From assembly GCA_029778945.1 (NCBI GenBank), contig JAKPBN010000457.1, positions 1 to 50,946 on the forward strand: a stretch of 50,946 nt of DNA. The letters are read 5' to 3'. Source of the stretch: Spirochaetota bacterium (GTDB lineage: Bacteria; Spirochaetota; Spirochaetia; Treponematales; Rectinemataceae). Below the pieces are notes generated by a model, which searched no databases, was not told where the DNA came from, and saw only the letters and a list, made by a program, of their open reading frames with translations. Positions 41,781 through 49,281 of the stretch are shown here, in pieces. A program made the position numbers and the translations under genes. Positions within the stretch are counted from its first letter, which is position 1; each line of letters opens with the position of its first letter.

Positions 41781-43067
41781 ATGGATGGACTGGCAGGCGG
41801 CCGGGGAAAGCCTTGGATCCTCTACCGTTATGTCCTCAGGGAATTCGCCCTCTCCTTCCTCATCTCCTTCCTTTTTTTCTTTGTGGTATTTTTTGTGAAC
41901 CAGATCCTCCTCATGGCCGAGGATATACTGTCCAAGAAGGCCGAGCTTATCGATGTCCTCCTGCTCCTCATCTACGCGATTCCCTCGGAAGTGGCCATGT
42001 CCTTTCCCTTCGCCTCCCTTGTGGGTGCCCTCATGGCCACCTCGAGGCTGTCGGCCGACTCGGAGTTCCTCGTGATGCAAGCCTCGGGCCTCCCTCCCCG
42101 CAATCTCTTCCTGCCTTTTGCCGTCCTGGGCTTGGCCGTCACCCTGGCCTCCTTTTCCATCAATGAGTATTTTCTCCCCTTGGGCTCGATCCAGTATGGC
42201 AAGCTCTACCGGAGCCTCATCGTCTCCTCGCCTGCGGTCGAGCTCCAGCCCTGGTCCTCCAGGCGCTACAAGGACATCACAATTGTGACTGGTGCGGTGT
42301 CGGGCAACGCGGTAGAGGATGTCCTGATCTTTGACAAGGTCGATGGGAGCCGCGAGCGGGTGATCAGCGCGAGGCGGGCCAGGCTAAAGGATGGGAAGGA
42401 CGGAAGCCTGGTCCTCGAGCTCGAGGGCGTCTGGGCCCAGACCCTGGGCAAGGCGGGCTCGGGCCGGGTGGAGTACACAAGCTCAAGCAGCATGGAGTAT
42501 CGGGTAAGGACGGATGCGGGCCCGGGCGCCTCCACGGTCATCGGACCCTTCGAGATGTCGTCCTATGACCTCGGCCGGGTCATAGGGGAAAAGGAGGCTG
42601 TCCGCCAGGAGCGGCTCTTTCAGAGGAGTCTTGACCTCGAGGCGAGCCGCTCGGCCCTCCAGGCCGCCTATGGCCTGGCCCAAGGCCAGGGCCTAGGCTG
42701 GCAAAGCGCCTCGCGCAGGCTCGCCCCCCCCCTTGCCCGCCTGAGGGACCTCGACCTTCCTCTTCCGGAGGACCGGTCCATCCATATCTACCGGACCGAG
42801 TACTACAAGAAATACGCAATTCCCGCGGGAGCCGTCTGCTTTGTCCTCCTCGCCTATCCCATTGGCCTCAAGGCCAGGAAGGCCGGAAGGTCCGTGGGCT
42901 TTGGCCTGGGCCTCCTGATATCCGTAGTCTACTGGGCCCTGCTGCTCCTGGGCTCGACCATGAGCTCCCGGCTTAGCCTCTCTCCTTTCTGGTCGATGTG
43001 GGGACCCAATCTTCTCATGCTTCTCGCCGGCCTCTCCCTGTGGACCGGCGAAAAGCTGACAAGGTAG
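41781..43067 (+). CDS. lptF: LptF/LptG-family permease (YjgP/YjgQ), first paralogue
   Basis: 428 aa from ATG 41781. Three N-terminal membrane segments (about 20-42, 58-80, 100-122) are followed by a large periplasmic beta-rich domain (about 125-340) and three C-terminal membrane segments (about 345-425). This is the LptF/G plan: partners of LptB ATPase that extract lipopolysaccharide or another lipid from the inner membrane. Assignment of F versus G rests on order only. Treponemes are generally considered to lack classical LPS, so the lipid carried is open. lptG follows 10 bp later. Confidence 0.85.
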   Translation: MDGLAGGRGKPWILYRYVLREFALSFLISFLFFFVVFFVNQILLMAEDILSKKAELIDVLLLLIYAIPSEVAMSFPFASLVGALMATSRLSADSEFLVMQASGLPPRNLFLPFAVLGLAVTLASFSINEYFLPLGSIQYGKLYRSLIVSSPAVELQPWSSRRYKDITIVTGAVSGNAVEDVLIFDKVDGSRERVISARRARLKDGKDGSLVLELEGVWAQTLGKAGSGRVEYTSSSSMEYRVRTDAGPGASTVIGPFEMSSYDLGRVIGEKEAVRQERLFQRSLDLEASRSALQAAYGLAQGQGLGWQSASRRLAPPLARLRDLDLPLPEDRSIHIYRTEYYKKYAIPAGAVCFVLLAYPIGLKARKAGRSVGFGLGLLISVVYWALLLLGSTMSSRLSLSPFWSMWGPNLLMLLAGLSLWTGEKLTR

Positions 43068-43077
43068 GCCAGGCAAG

Positions 43078-44166
43078 ATGCCCGCGCGCCCCCGGATTCT
43101 CAGGCGGTATATCCTCAGTCTTTTTCTGCCCGTATTCCTTGGGGCCTTGGCCTTTTTTATCCTCCTTGTGGAGCTCATTGACCTCTTTGGAACCCTATGG
43201 CGCTATCTATCCCTCGAGGTGCCGGCTCTCTCCATCCTCAAGGTTCTCGGGCTCTACCTGCCCACCTGCCTCACCTATGCCCTGCCGGTCGCGCTTCTTT
43301 TCGCGACTGCCTATACCCTGGGCAGCCTCTATGCGCGGAACGAGCTGATCGCCGTGTTCAGCTCCGGCCTCCAGCTAGGCTCCTTTGTCCTGCCCCTGAT
43401 CGCCGTGGGCCTGGCCCTCTCGGCCTTCTCCTTCTTTTTCGGCGACGGGGTGGTCCTGGAGAGCTATAGGCAAAAGACCGAGCTATCCCGACGCCTCCTG
43501 GGTCAGAATGTCACGAGGAGCAACGCCGATGTCGCCGTGATCTCCCTGGATGGGCGCATGGTCTACAAATGCGCCTATTACGACGACGCTGGCAAGAGCC
43601 TCACGAGCCTGGACATCGTGGAAAGGGGAGGGGATGGCAAGCCCCTCGCCCTAACCCAGGCCGACTCGGCGCGCTGGGACGGAAACGGCTGGGTCCTGAC
43701 AAGGGTTAGGCGCTTTACGAGGACCGGCAGCGGCGACTGGAACGAGACAAGCTATGGAAGCTATCGCGACCCTTCCTTCACCGAGCCCCCCTCCACCTTC
43801 CGCAACCAGAATCTCGACGTGAGGGAAATGTCCGTGGCCGAGCTTTCAGGCCAGGTTTCCTTCCTCAAGCGCGCAGGCCTGCCTTACGAGGGGGCCCTGG
43901 CGGAGAGGCACAAGCGCTTTGCCTTTTCCTTTACCCCCCTCATTGTAGTGCTTCTATCCGCGGCCTTTGGGGGGCGTTTCCGCAAGAATGTGCTGCTAAT
44001 GAGCCTCCTCTCAAGCCTTCTCCTCGCGACTGCCTACTATATCTTCCAGATGGTGACCATGCTCCTGGCCAGGACGGGCTTGATCCTGCCGGCCTTGGGC
44101 GCCTGGTTGCCCCTGGCTATTTTCTCTATCCTCAGCCTCTGGCTTTTCCGCAGGGCCAGGACCTAG
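43078..44166 (+). CDS. lptG: LptF/LptG-family permease, second paralogue
   Basis: 362 aa. Same plan as its neighbour: membrane segments near 12-33, 55-78 and 98-120, a periplasmic domain (about 125-270), and C-terminal membrane segments near 283-360. The N-terminus is basic (MPARPRILRRY). The pair would form the heterodimeric core of the transporter with an LptB ATPase encoded elsewhere. No LptB, LptC or LptA gene is adjacent. A hairpin lies between its stop and tgt. Confidence 0.85.
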   Translation: MPARPRILRRYILSLFLPVFLGALAFFILLVELIDLFGTLWRYLSLEVPALSILKVLGLYLPTCLTYALPVALLFATAYTLGSLYARNELIAVFSSGLQLGSFVLPLIAVGLALSAFSFFFGDGVVLESYRQKTELSRRLLGQNVTRSNADVAVISLDGRMVYKCAYYDDAGKSLTSLDIVERGGDGKPLALTQADSARWDGNGWVLTRVRRFTRTGSGDWNETSYGSYRDPSFTEPPSTFRNQNLDVREMSVAELSGQVSFLKRAGLPYEGALAERHKRFAFSFTPLIVVLLSAAFGGRFRKNVLLMSLLSSLLLATAYYIFQMVTMLLARTGLILPALGAWLPLAIFSILSLWLFRRART

Positions 44167-44188
44167 CCCGGAGCGGCAAGCGCCGGGC
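44166..44188 (+). other. Hairpin in the lptG-tgt spacer
   Basis: GCCCGG (44166-44171) pairs with CCGGGC (44183-44188), and GC (44173-44174) with GC (44180-44181), around a 5-nt loop. There is no T-run, so it may protect or process mRNA rather than terminate. Confidence 0.4.
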
Positions 44189-44201
44189 ACAATAAGGAGC
44201 C

Positions 44202-45344
44202 ATGATGTCCACCGCCAAGATCTTCACCCCCCTTGCGAGGGATCCCAAGACAAGGGCCCGCACGGGCTACGTCGACCTTCCCCATGGCAGGGTCGCGACC
44301 CCGGCCTTTATGCCCGTGGGGACCAACGCCACCGTGAAGGCCATCACGGCCCAGGACCTTGAGGAGATAGGTTTTCCCATAATCCTTGCCAATACCTATC
44401 ATCTTTTCCTGCGCCCGGGATCGGAGACCATAAAGGCGGCCGGGGGCCTCCATGGCTTTACGGGCTGGAGGGGCAATTTCCTGACTGACTCAGGGGGCTT
44501 CCAGGTCTTTTCCCTGGCGCCCTTTCGCAAGATCACGGACGAGGGAGTCAAATTCCGCTCCCATATCGATGGCTCCTACAAATTCCTCTCTCCCGAGATA
44601 GCGGTCGAGGTCCAGACTGCCCTCAACAGCGATATCCAGATGCAGCTGGACATCTGCTCGGCCTGGGGCTCCGAGGACAAGGAAGTCCGCTCCGCGCTGC
44701 GCCTCACGACGGAATGGGCCAGGCGCGCCAAGGCGCGTTGGCTGGCCGAGAGGGAAGAAGGCTACAAGGGCGAGCTTTTTGGCATCGTCCAGGGCGGCTT
44801 TGACGCCGAGCTCCGGAAAAGGAGCGCCGAGGAAATCTCGTCCTTCGAGTTCCCGGGGATCGCCATCGGGGGGCTTTCCGTGGGCGAGCCTTATGAGGTC
44901 TTCTGCGACTTCCTGGCCTCGACCTCGGTCCTTCTGCCCGAGGACCGGCCCCATTACCTCATGGGCATAGGCACCCCTGAATACATCCTCGAGGCGGTGG
45001 AGAATGGCATCGACCTCTTTGACTGCGTCTTTCCCACCCGGGTGGCCCGAAACGGCCTCTTGTTTACCCGCCGGGGCCCCCTGACAATCAAGAAAGCCGC
45101 CAACGAGAGGGATTTCTCCCCGGTCGATCCCGCCTGTGGCTGCAAGGTATGCAGGCACTACTCCCGGGCTTATCTGCGCCACCTGTACAAGACCCAGGAG
45201 ATTCTCTATTCCATGCTGGCCACCTACCACAATCTCTATTTCCTGGACAGGCTTGTCGCCGAGATACGGACAAGCATAGGCCTCGGGGCCTTCAGCGAAT
45301 TCAAGCGCAGCTTCCTGGCCTGCTATGAATCGTCCCTCGAATAG
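44202..45344 (+). CDS. tgt: tRNA-guanine transglycosylase
   Basis: 380 aa. It exchanges guanine 34 for preQ1 in GUN-anticodon tRNAs, the step before QueA. The general acid/base region TDSGGFQVFS and the nucleophile region DLFDCVFPTR are present, and the zinc site is CGCKVC with a downstream His (C-x-C-x2-C...H). Full length. ATAAGGAG precedes ATG 44202. It overlaps the NlpC/P60 gene by 20 bp. Confidence 0.96.
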   Translation: MMSTAKIFTPLARDPKTRARTGYVDLPHGRVATPAFMPVGTNATVKAITAQDLEEIGFPIILANTYHLFLRPGSETIKAAGGLHGFTGWRGNFLTDSGGFQVFSLAPFRKITDEGVKFRSHIDGSYKFLSPEIAVEVQTALNSDIQMQLDICSAWGSEDKEVRSALRLTTEWARRAKARWLAEREEGYKGELFGIVQGGFDAELRKRSAEEISSFEFPGIAIGGLSVGEPYEVFCDFLASTSVLLPEDRPHYLMGIGTPEYILEAVENGIDLFDCVFPTRVARNGLLFTRRGPLTIKKAANERDFSPVDPACGCKVCRHYSRAYLRHLYKTQEILYSMLATYHNLYFLDRLVAEIRTSIGLGAFSEFKRSFLACYESSLE

Positions 45345-45822
45345 GCTCATCCTCCTGGGGCTCGTGGTCATCCTTTTCGCCTCGACTCCTTCTGGCTGGA
45401 AGACCTGGGCTAGGCGGCCCGAGGAGGGTCAGGGAGCGGTCTCCCTCCGGATCGTGGGAGCGGCCCTGGCCTGGCTCGGGGTTCCCTACCGCTTTGGGGG
45501 GCATGGGCGTAATGGCGTCGATTGCTCCGGCTTTGTCGGCGCGGTCCTTGAGTCCGCCTACCCTGGAGGACCCTATCCAGGCAGGAGTTCGGCCTATGCG
45601 GGATTTGGAGAGGAGGCCCGGGGAGAGATCAGGCCCGGTGATATACTCCTCTTTGGGGCAGGTGCTAGAATAGCCCATGTGGGAATTGCCCTCTCGGCAG
45701 ACTCATTTATCCATGCCGCCTCCGAGGGCCCCCGGACGGGAGTCATCATATCGAGCCTGGATGAGTCGTCGTGGCGGGAGGACCTGGTGAGCGCCAGGCG
45801 AATAAAGGAAGGCAGGGAATGA
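45325..45822 (+). CDS. NlpC/P60-family cell-wall hydrolase
   Basis: 165 aa. An N-terminal hydrophobic segment (8-20) suggests export or anchoring; the rest is an NlpC/P60 cysteine peptidase with C67 in GVDCSGFV, H118 in IAHVGIA and H130 in FIHAAS. Such enzymes cut D-Glu-diaminoacid bonds in peptidoglycan stem peptides. The protein is minimal, without SH3 or LysM targeting domains. It starts inside the end of tgt and overlaps the HEAT-repeat gene by ATGA, so all three are coupled. Confidence 0.88.
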   Translation: MNRPSNRLILLGLVVILFASTPSGWKTWARRPEEGQGAVSLRIVGAALAWLGVPYRFGGHGRNGVDCSGFVGAVLESAYPGGPYPGRSSAYAGFGEEARGEIRPGDILLFGAGARIAHVGIALSADSFIHAASEGPRTGVIISSLDESSWREDLVSARRIKEGRE

Positions 45823-47210
45823 GGCAAAGGATCCTGGTCATAATGATGGTGTCTATTGTGTCCATTCTTGGCCCAGGGCCTATTCCCCAGGCCCATGCGG
45901 CCGATGCCGCCTCTTCGGCTGCCCCTGGCCCGGTGGACCCCCAGGCGACGCTCAAGGAAACCGAGACCAGGCGCAGGGACACCCTTAAATACGGGATCGA
46001 GTCGGAGATATTTGAGCTCCTGGACAGCCTCAAGGCGGAAAAGGATGGAAGCTACAATGAGGAGATCCTAGGCCTCTTTAAATCCTCGAGGAGCCAAAAG
46101 CTGCGCTCGGCCATCCTCGATTTCTGGTCGGCCCTGGAATGGAAGGGCGGGGAAGCCGAGGCCTTTGGTCTTGTCGAGGGCCGGGACAACCAGGATCCAG
46201 CCCTGGTATCCTCGGCCGTGGCCTATCTAGCCCAGATCCGGTCGACAAAGGCCTTGTCCCTGTCCAAGGACCTTCTTAAGGAAGGGGACAAGAAGATCTT
46301 GCCCAGTCTTCTCAAGCTCCTAGGCCGGGCCGGCGGGCCCCAGGAAGAGGAGGCCCTCCTGGCCTACCTGGACAGCGAGGACGCGACCGAGGATCTTAAA
46401 CAAGGCGCGATTCGGGCCCTTGGGGACTTTGGCTCCGGCAAGGCCGCGGACAAGCTCATGAAGCTCGTCGAGGACCCCCAGGGCAGCAAGACAACCCGGA
46501 TGGTGGCGAGTGAGTCCCTGGGAAAGATAGGCGATCCTCGGGCTGTCAAAAGTCTTGTGATCGCCGCCAACGGGGATGACGTCAACGTCAAGGCCTCGGC
46601 TGTCGCGGCCCTGGGGCATTTCAAGGGCGGGGAGGTAGACAAGGCTATCCTTGGATCCCTGCGGGATGCCTCGGTCCTTGTGCGAATCGCCGGCTGCAAG
46701 GCCCTGGCGGCCCGGAAGCTTGACGAAGCCGTTCCAGCCCTGGTCTACAAGGCGAATTACGATCCCGAAAAAGCCGTCAAGACCGAGGCAATCAAGGCCC
46801 TTGGGGAGGTGGGAGGCAAGGACGCCTTTGCCTTCCTCCGCTCTTATCTTGACGCTCCCAAAAGTGAGACCGCCCTCAAGGTTCTCGCCTTTGGGGTACT
46901 CCTCAGGAAGGATCCCTCCTCGATAGCCAGCCTTGTGGACCGTCTTGCCGCCGAGGCCAAGGAAAAGGACAAGAGCCTCTATGTCGCTTTCGCCAAGGAA
47001 TTGGCCGGGGGCGAGCCGAGTCCCGGGGGCAGTCCCCTAGCGCGGGTGCTCTTCGCCGACCAGGACTATCTTATGCGCCTAGGAGGCCTTGAGTGGGCCC
47101 GGCGCAACAAGGTTCCTGAGATCAGGCCTGATCTTGAGAGGCTTTCTGTTTCTGACCCTTCGGACTATATCCGCAAGAAAGCCCTGGAGATCCTGGCCAC
47201 CTTTAAGTAG
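45819..47210 (+). CDS. Exported HEAT-repeat protein
   Basis: 463 aa from ATG 45819. A signal peptide with predicted cleavage after AHA (about residue 27) is followed by helical HEAT/PBS-lyase-type repeats (for example KQGAIRALGDFGSGKAADKLMKLV, cut by similar units every 30-35 residues to about 370) and a less regular C-terminal part. Such solenoids are protein-binding scaffolds; no catalytic motif is seen. Location is periplasmic by inference. Its upstream partner is a peptidoglycan hydrolase, so a role in organising wall enzymes is possible but unproven. Confidence 0.8.
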   Translation: MRQRILVIMMVSIVSILGPGPIPQAHAADAASSAAPGPVDPQATLKETETRRRDTLKYGIESEIFELLDSLKAEKDGSYNEEILGLFKSSRSQKLRSAILDFWSALEWKGGEAEAFGLVEGRDNQDPALVSSAVAYLAQIRSTKALSLSKDLLKEGDKKILPSLLKLLGRAGGPQEEEALLAYLDSEDATEDLKQGAIRALGDFGSGKAADKLMKLVEDPQGSKTTRMVASESLGKIGDPRAVKSLVIAANGDDVNVKASAVAALGHFKGGEVDKAILGSLRDASVLVRIAGCKALAARKLDEAVPALVYKANYDPEKAVKTEAIKALGEVGGKDAFAFLRSYLDAPKSETALKVLAFGVLLRKDPSSIASLVDRLAAEAKEKDKSLYVAFAKELAGGEPSPGGSPLARVLFADQDYLMRLGGLEWARRNKVPEIRPDLERLSVSDPSDYIRKKALEILATFK

Positions 47211-47221
47211 GGCCGCCCTAT

Positions 47222-49204
47222 TTACTCGTCCCTGTCCACAAAGAGGCCAGGGGTCTCTATGCAGTGGAGCAGGCGATTGACCTTGTCCACCGGGTCGATG
47301 AACTTGGTGAACCGCAGCACCATTGGATAGCCCTGGCGGGAAACCATGGGTATGTCCTTGCCCAGGCAATTTTCCACCACCTCCCCGATCCCGGGGAAGA
47401 GCTCGGGCTTTAGGGGAATAAAGCTGCAGTTCTCCCCATCGAAGTGGAGCTCCCCCGCATGGGCCGGCACATTGACGAGGAAGACGAGGAAGTCGCTTCT
47501 TCCACCGCCCACCGCCCGCGCCTGCCCAGCCTCGAGGCTGTGGACATTCCTGTGGCCGATGGAGGGGTTTTGGCCCTCGACCCGAAGCTCGACCTGGATC
47601 CTGCCTGGCCTGACCACCCGAGCGCCGGGGGCGCGCAGCTTTTCGGGCCTTGCCTTTTCCGTCTCCCTGGCCGACTCGCGGGAGCCTGCCTTCGCGACCT
47701 GGGCCTGGCGCTTTTCCGCGGCCTTGTCCCTCCCTGGCTTGAGGGGAAGGCTCGCTCCCGGCGCGGTCTCGACCTGGATGGGGCTGCCCAGGGGAGCCGC
47801 AGGAGCGGTTTCCGCGGCGATAGCAGGCTTCGCCTTCTGGCCTGGAGTGGCACTCGCTGGAGGCAGGCTAGCCTGGCCAGCCTTGGAGGCCGGGCCCAAG
47901 GCCCCAGCTCCGGCCGCTGCGCTTGAGCCTGAGGCAAGCTGGGCTTCCCGATTCTTTTTCTCGGCCCGGCGCTCCCGCTCTTCCTCGGCGGATTCGCGCA
48001 CGGCGGCGACAATCGGAGCCGCAGCCCGCTTGGGGGCCCGCCTCGTCAGGAAGCCAATCGCCACCGCCACAAGGACAAGGCCGGCCAGGACAAGGATGGC
48101 GAAAAGGACCACCTTGGATCCGGACCTGAAAAGTCCCGCCAAGGGACTAGGGGCGAGGTTTAGGCTCAAGACCCCATTGTTGGGGCTAACCCTGAGGCCG
48201 TCGGCAAAATAGAGCTCGATGGGCAGCTTAAGCTGGCCCGAGGGCGTGTCGGGGGATAGGGCTATCTTTATGTCCATGCTGCCGGACTTGCGGGGGCCCA
48301 GGCTCAGGAAGGATTTTTTCTGGAGGATGTCGGTGCCGCCGGAGAGGACCCTCAGCAGCTCGAGGCTGATGTCATTGTCCCCCTCGTTGTGGATCTTGAG
48401 GGGGAAGCTGAAGGCCAGGCCGCGCTTGCCCAGGTCCCCGGGGAATTCCGCCACTGGAAGGGAAAGGCTCTTGCGCGCCACCTCGCCCCGGCTTTCCGGA
48501 CTATAGACCGTGATGCCCGTGTTAAGGGCCGTAGCCATGGTCGAGAGGGCCTTGTCCGCTCCCTCGGGCGAGGGAGCGGTCTGGGAAGGACCATTGCCTG
48601 CGGTGGCCGCTTCGGCCTTGGCCCGCTCGGCTGAGAAGGGCACCTTGATGATGTAGACAGGCCAGCCGTTGGACCTGATCCGGGAGGCGGCGGTATCCAG
48701 CTCCCTGTCGGCCGCGGCGCTGTCCAATCCATACACAGGGCTGGTGCGGGAGGGATTCTGGACTCCATCGGTTATCAGCACCACGACCTTGCGTCTGCTC
48801 TCGGGCAGGTCGGCGAGGTATTGATAGAGATAGCCGCAAGCCGAGACCAGGTCGGTGTTCCTGGCCACGGGATAGAGGAGGTAGAGCCGCGCCAGTATGG
48901 ACCTGACATCCTGCTCCCCGCCTACGCGTTGGGCGATCTCGACCTGGGTGGACTCCCCAAAGCTGAGGAGATGGAAGGTGTCTCCTATCCGCAGGAAGTC
49001 CTTGACCACCGAGCTGACCACGTAGTCGGTGATGTCATGGAAATAGGGCAGGACGGACTGGGACACATCCAGGAGGACGATGACATCGCTCGCGGCCCCT
49101 TCCTCGTCCAGGGCCGAGCTTGCCCACACCGGGCTTCCGGCAAGCGCGAGGGAGAGGAGGAGGACGGAGAAGAAGGCAGCCTTCACGTTTTTTCTCTTGT
49201 TCAT
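47222..49204 (-). CDS. VWA-domain membrane protein
   Basis: 660 aa. Signal peptide (to about 28); a von Willebrand A domain at about 38-230 with a full MIDAS (D46-V-S48-Q-S50, T117, D146); a beta-sandwich region; one membrane segment at about 363-386; then a basic, Ala/Pro/Lys-rich disordered stretch (about 390-525) and a compact C-terminal domain (about 530-650) predicted cytoplasmic. The VWA part would lie in the periplasm and bind a partner through a metal ion. An AGGGGA Shine-Dalgarno precedes ATG 49204. It follows greA by 77 bp on the same strand. I do not recognise a named family. Confidence 0.8.
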   Translation of the reverse strand: MNKRKNVKAAFFSVLLLSLALAGSPVWASSALDEEGAASDVIVLLDVSQSVLPYFHDITDYVVSSVVKDFLRIGDTFHLLSFGESTQVEIAQRVGGEQDVRSILARLYLLYPVARNTDLVSACGYLYQYLADLPESRRKVVVLITDGVQNPSRTSPVYGLDSAAADRELDTAASRIRSNGWPVYIIKVPFSAERAKAEAATAGNGPSQTAPSPEGADKALSTMATALNTGITVYSPESRGEVARKSLSLPVAEFPGDLGKRGLAFSFPLKIHNEGDNDISLELLRVLSGGTDILQKKSFLSLGPRKSGSMDIKIALSPDTPSGQLKLPIELYFADGLRVSPNNGVLSLNLAPSPLAGLFRSGSKVVLFAILVLAGLVLVAVAIGFLTRRAPKRAAAPIVAAVRESAEEERERRAEKKNREAQLASGSSAAAGAGALGPASKAGQASLPPASATPGQKAKPAIAAETAPAAPLGSPIQVETAPGASLPLKPGRDKAAEKRQAQVAKAGSRESARETEKARPEKLRAPGARVVRPGRIQVELRVEGQNPSIGHRNVHSLEAGQARAVGGGRSDFLVFLVNVPAHAGELHFDGENCSFIPLKPELFPGIGEVVENCLGKDIPMVSRQGYPMVLRFTKFIDPVDKVNRLLHCIETPGLFVDRDE

Positions 49205-49281
49205 GGTTCCCCTGGGCCTTACCTGAACTGTGAGCCGCTAGGCCAAAGGCCTTCATGCCCGCGGCTCGCCCCTTCCCTGGA

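Noticed and set aside
47208-47220. Possible bidirectional terminator between the HEAT and VWA genes
   Set aside because: The stem is only 5 bp with a 3-nt loop and includes the stop codon; there is no convincing T-run on either strand.
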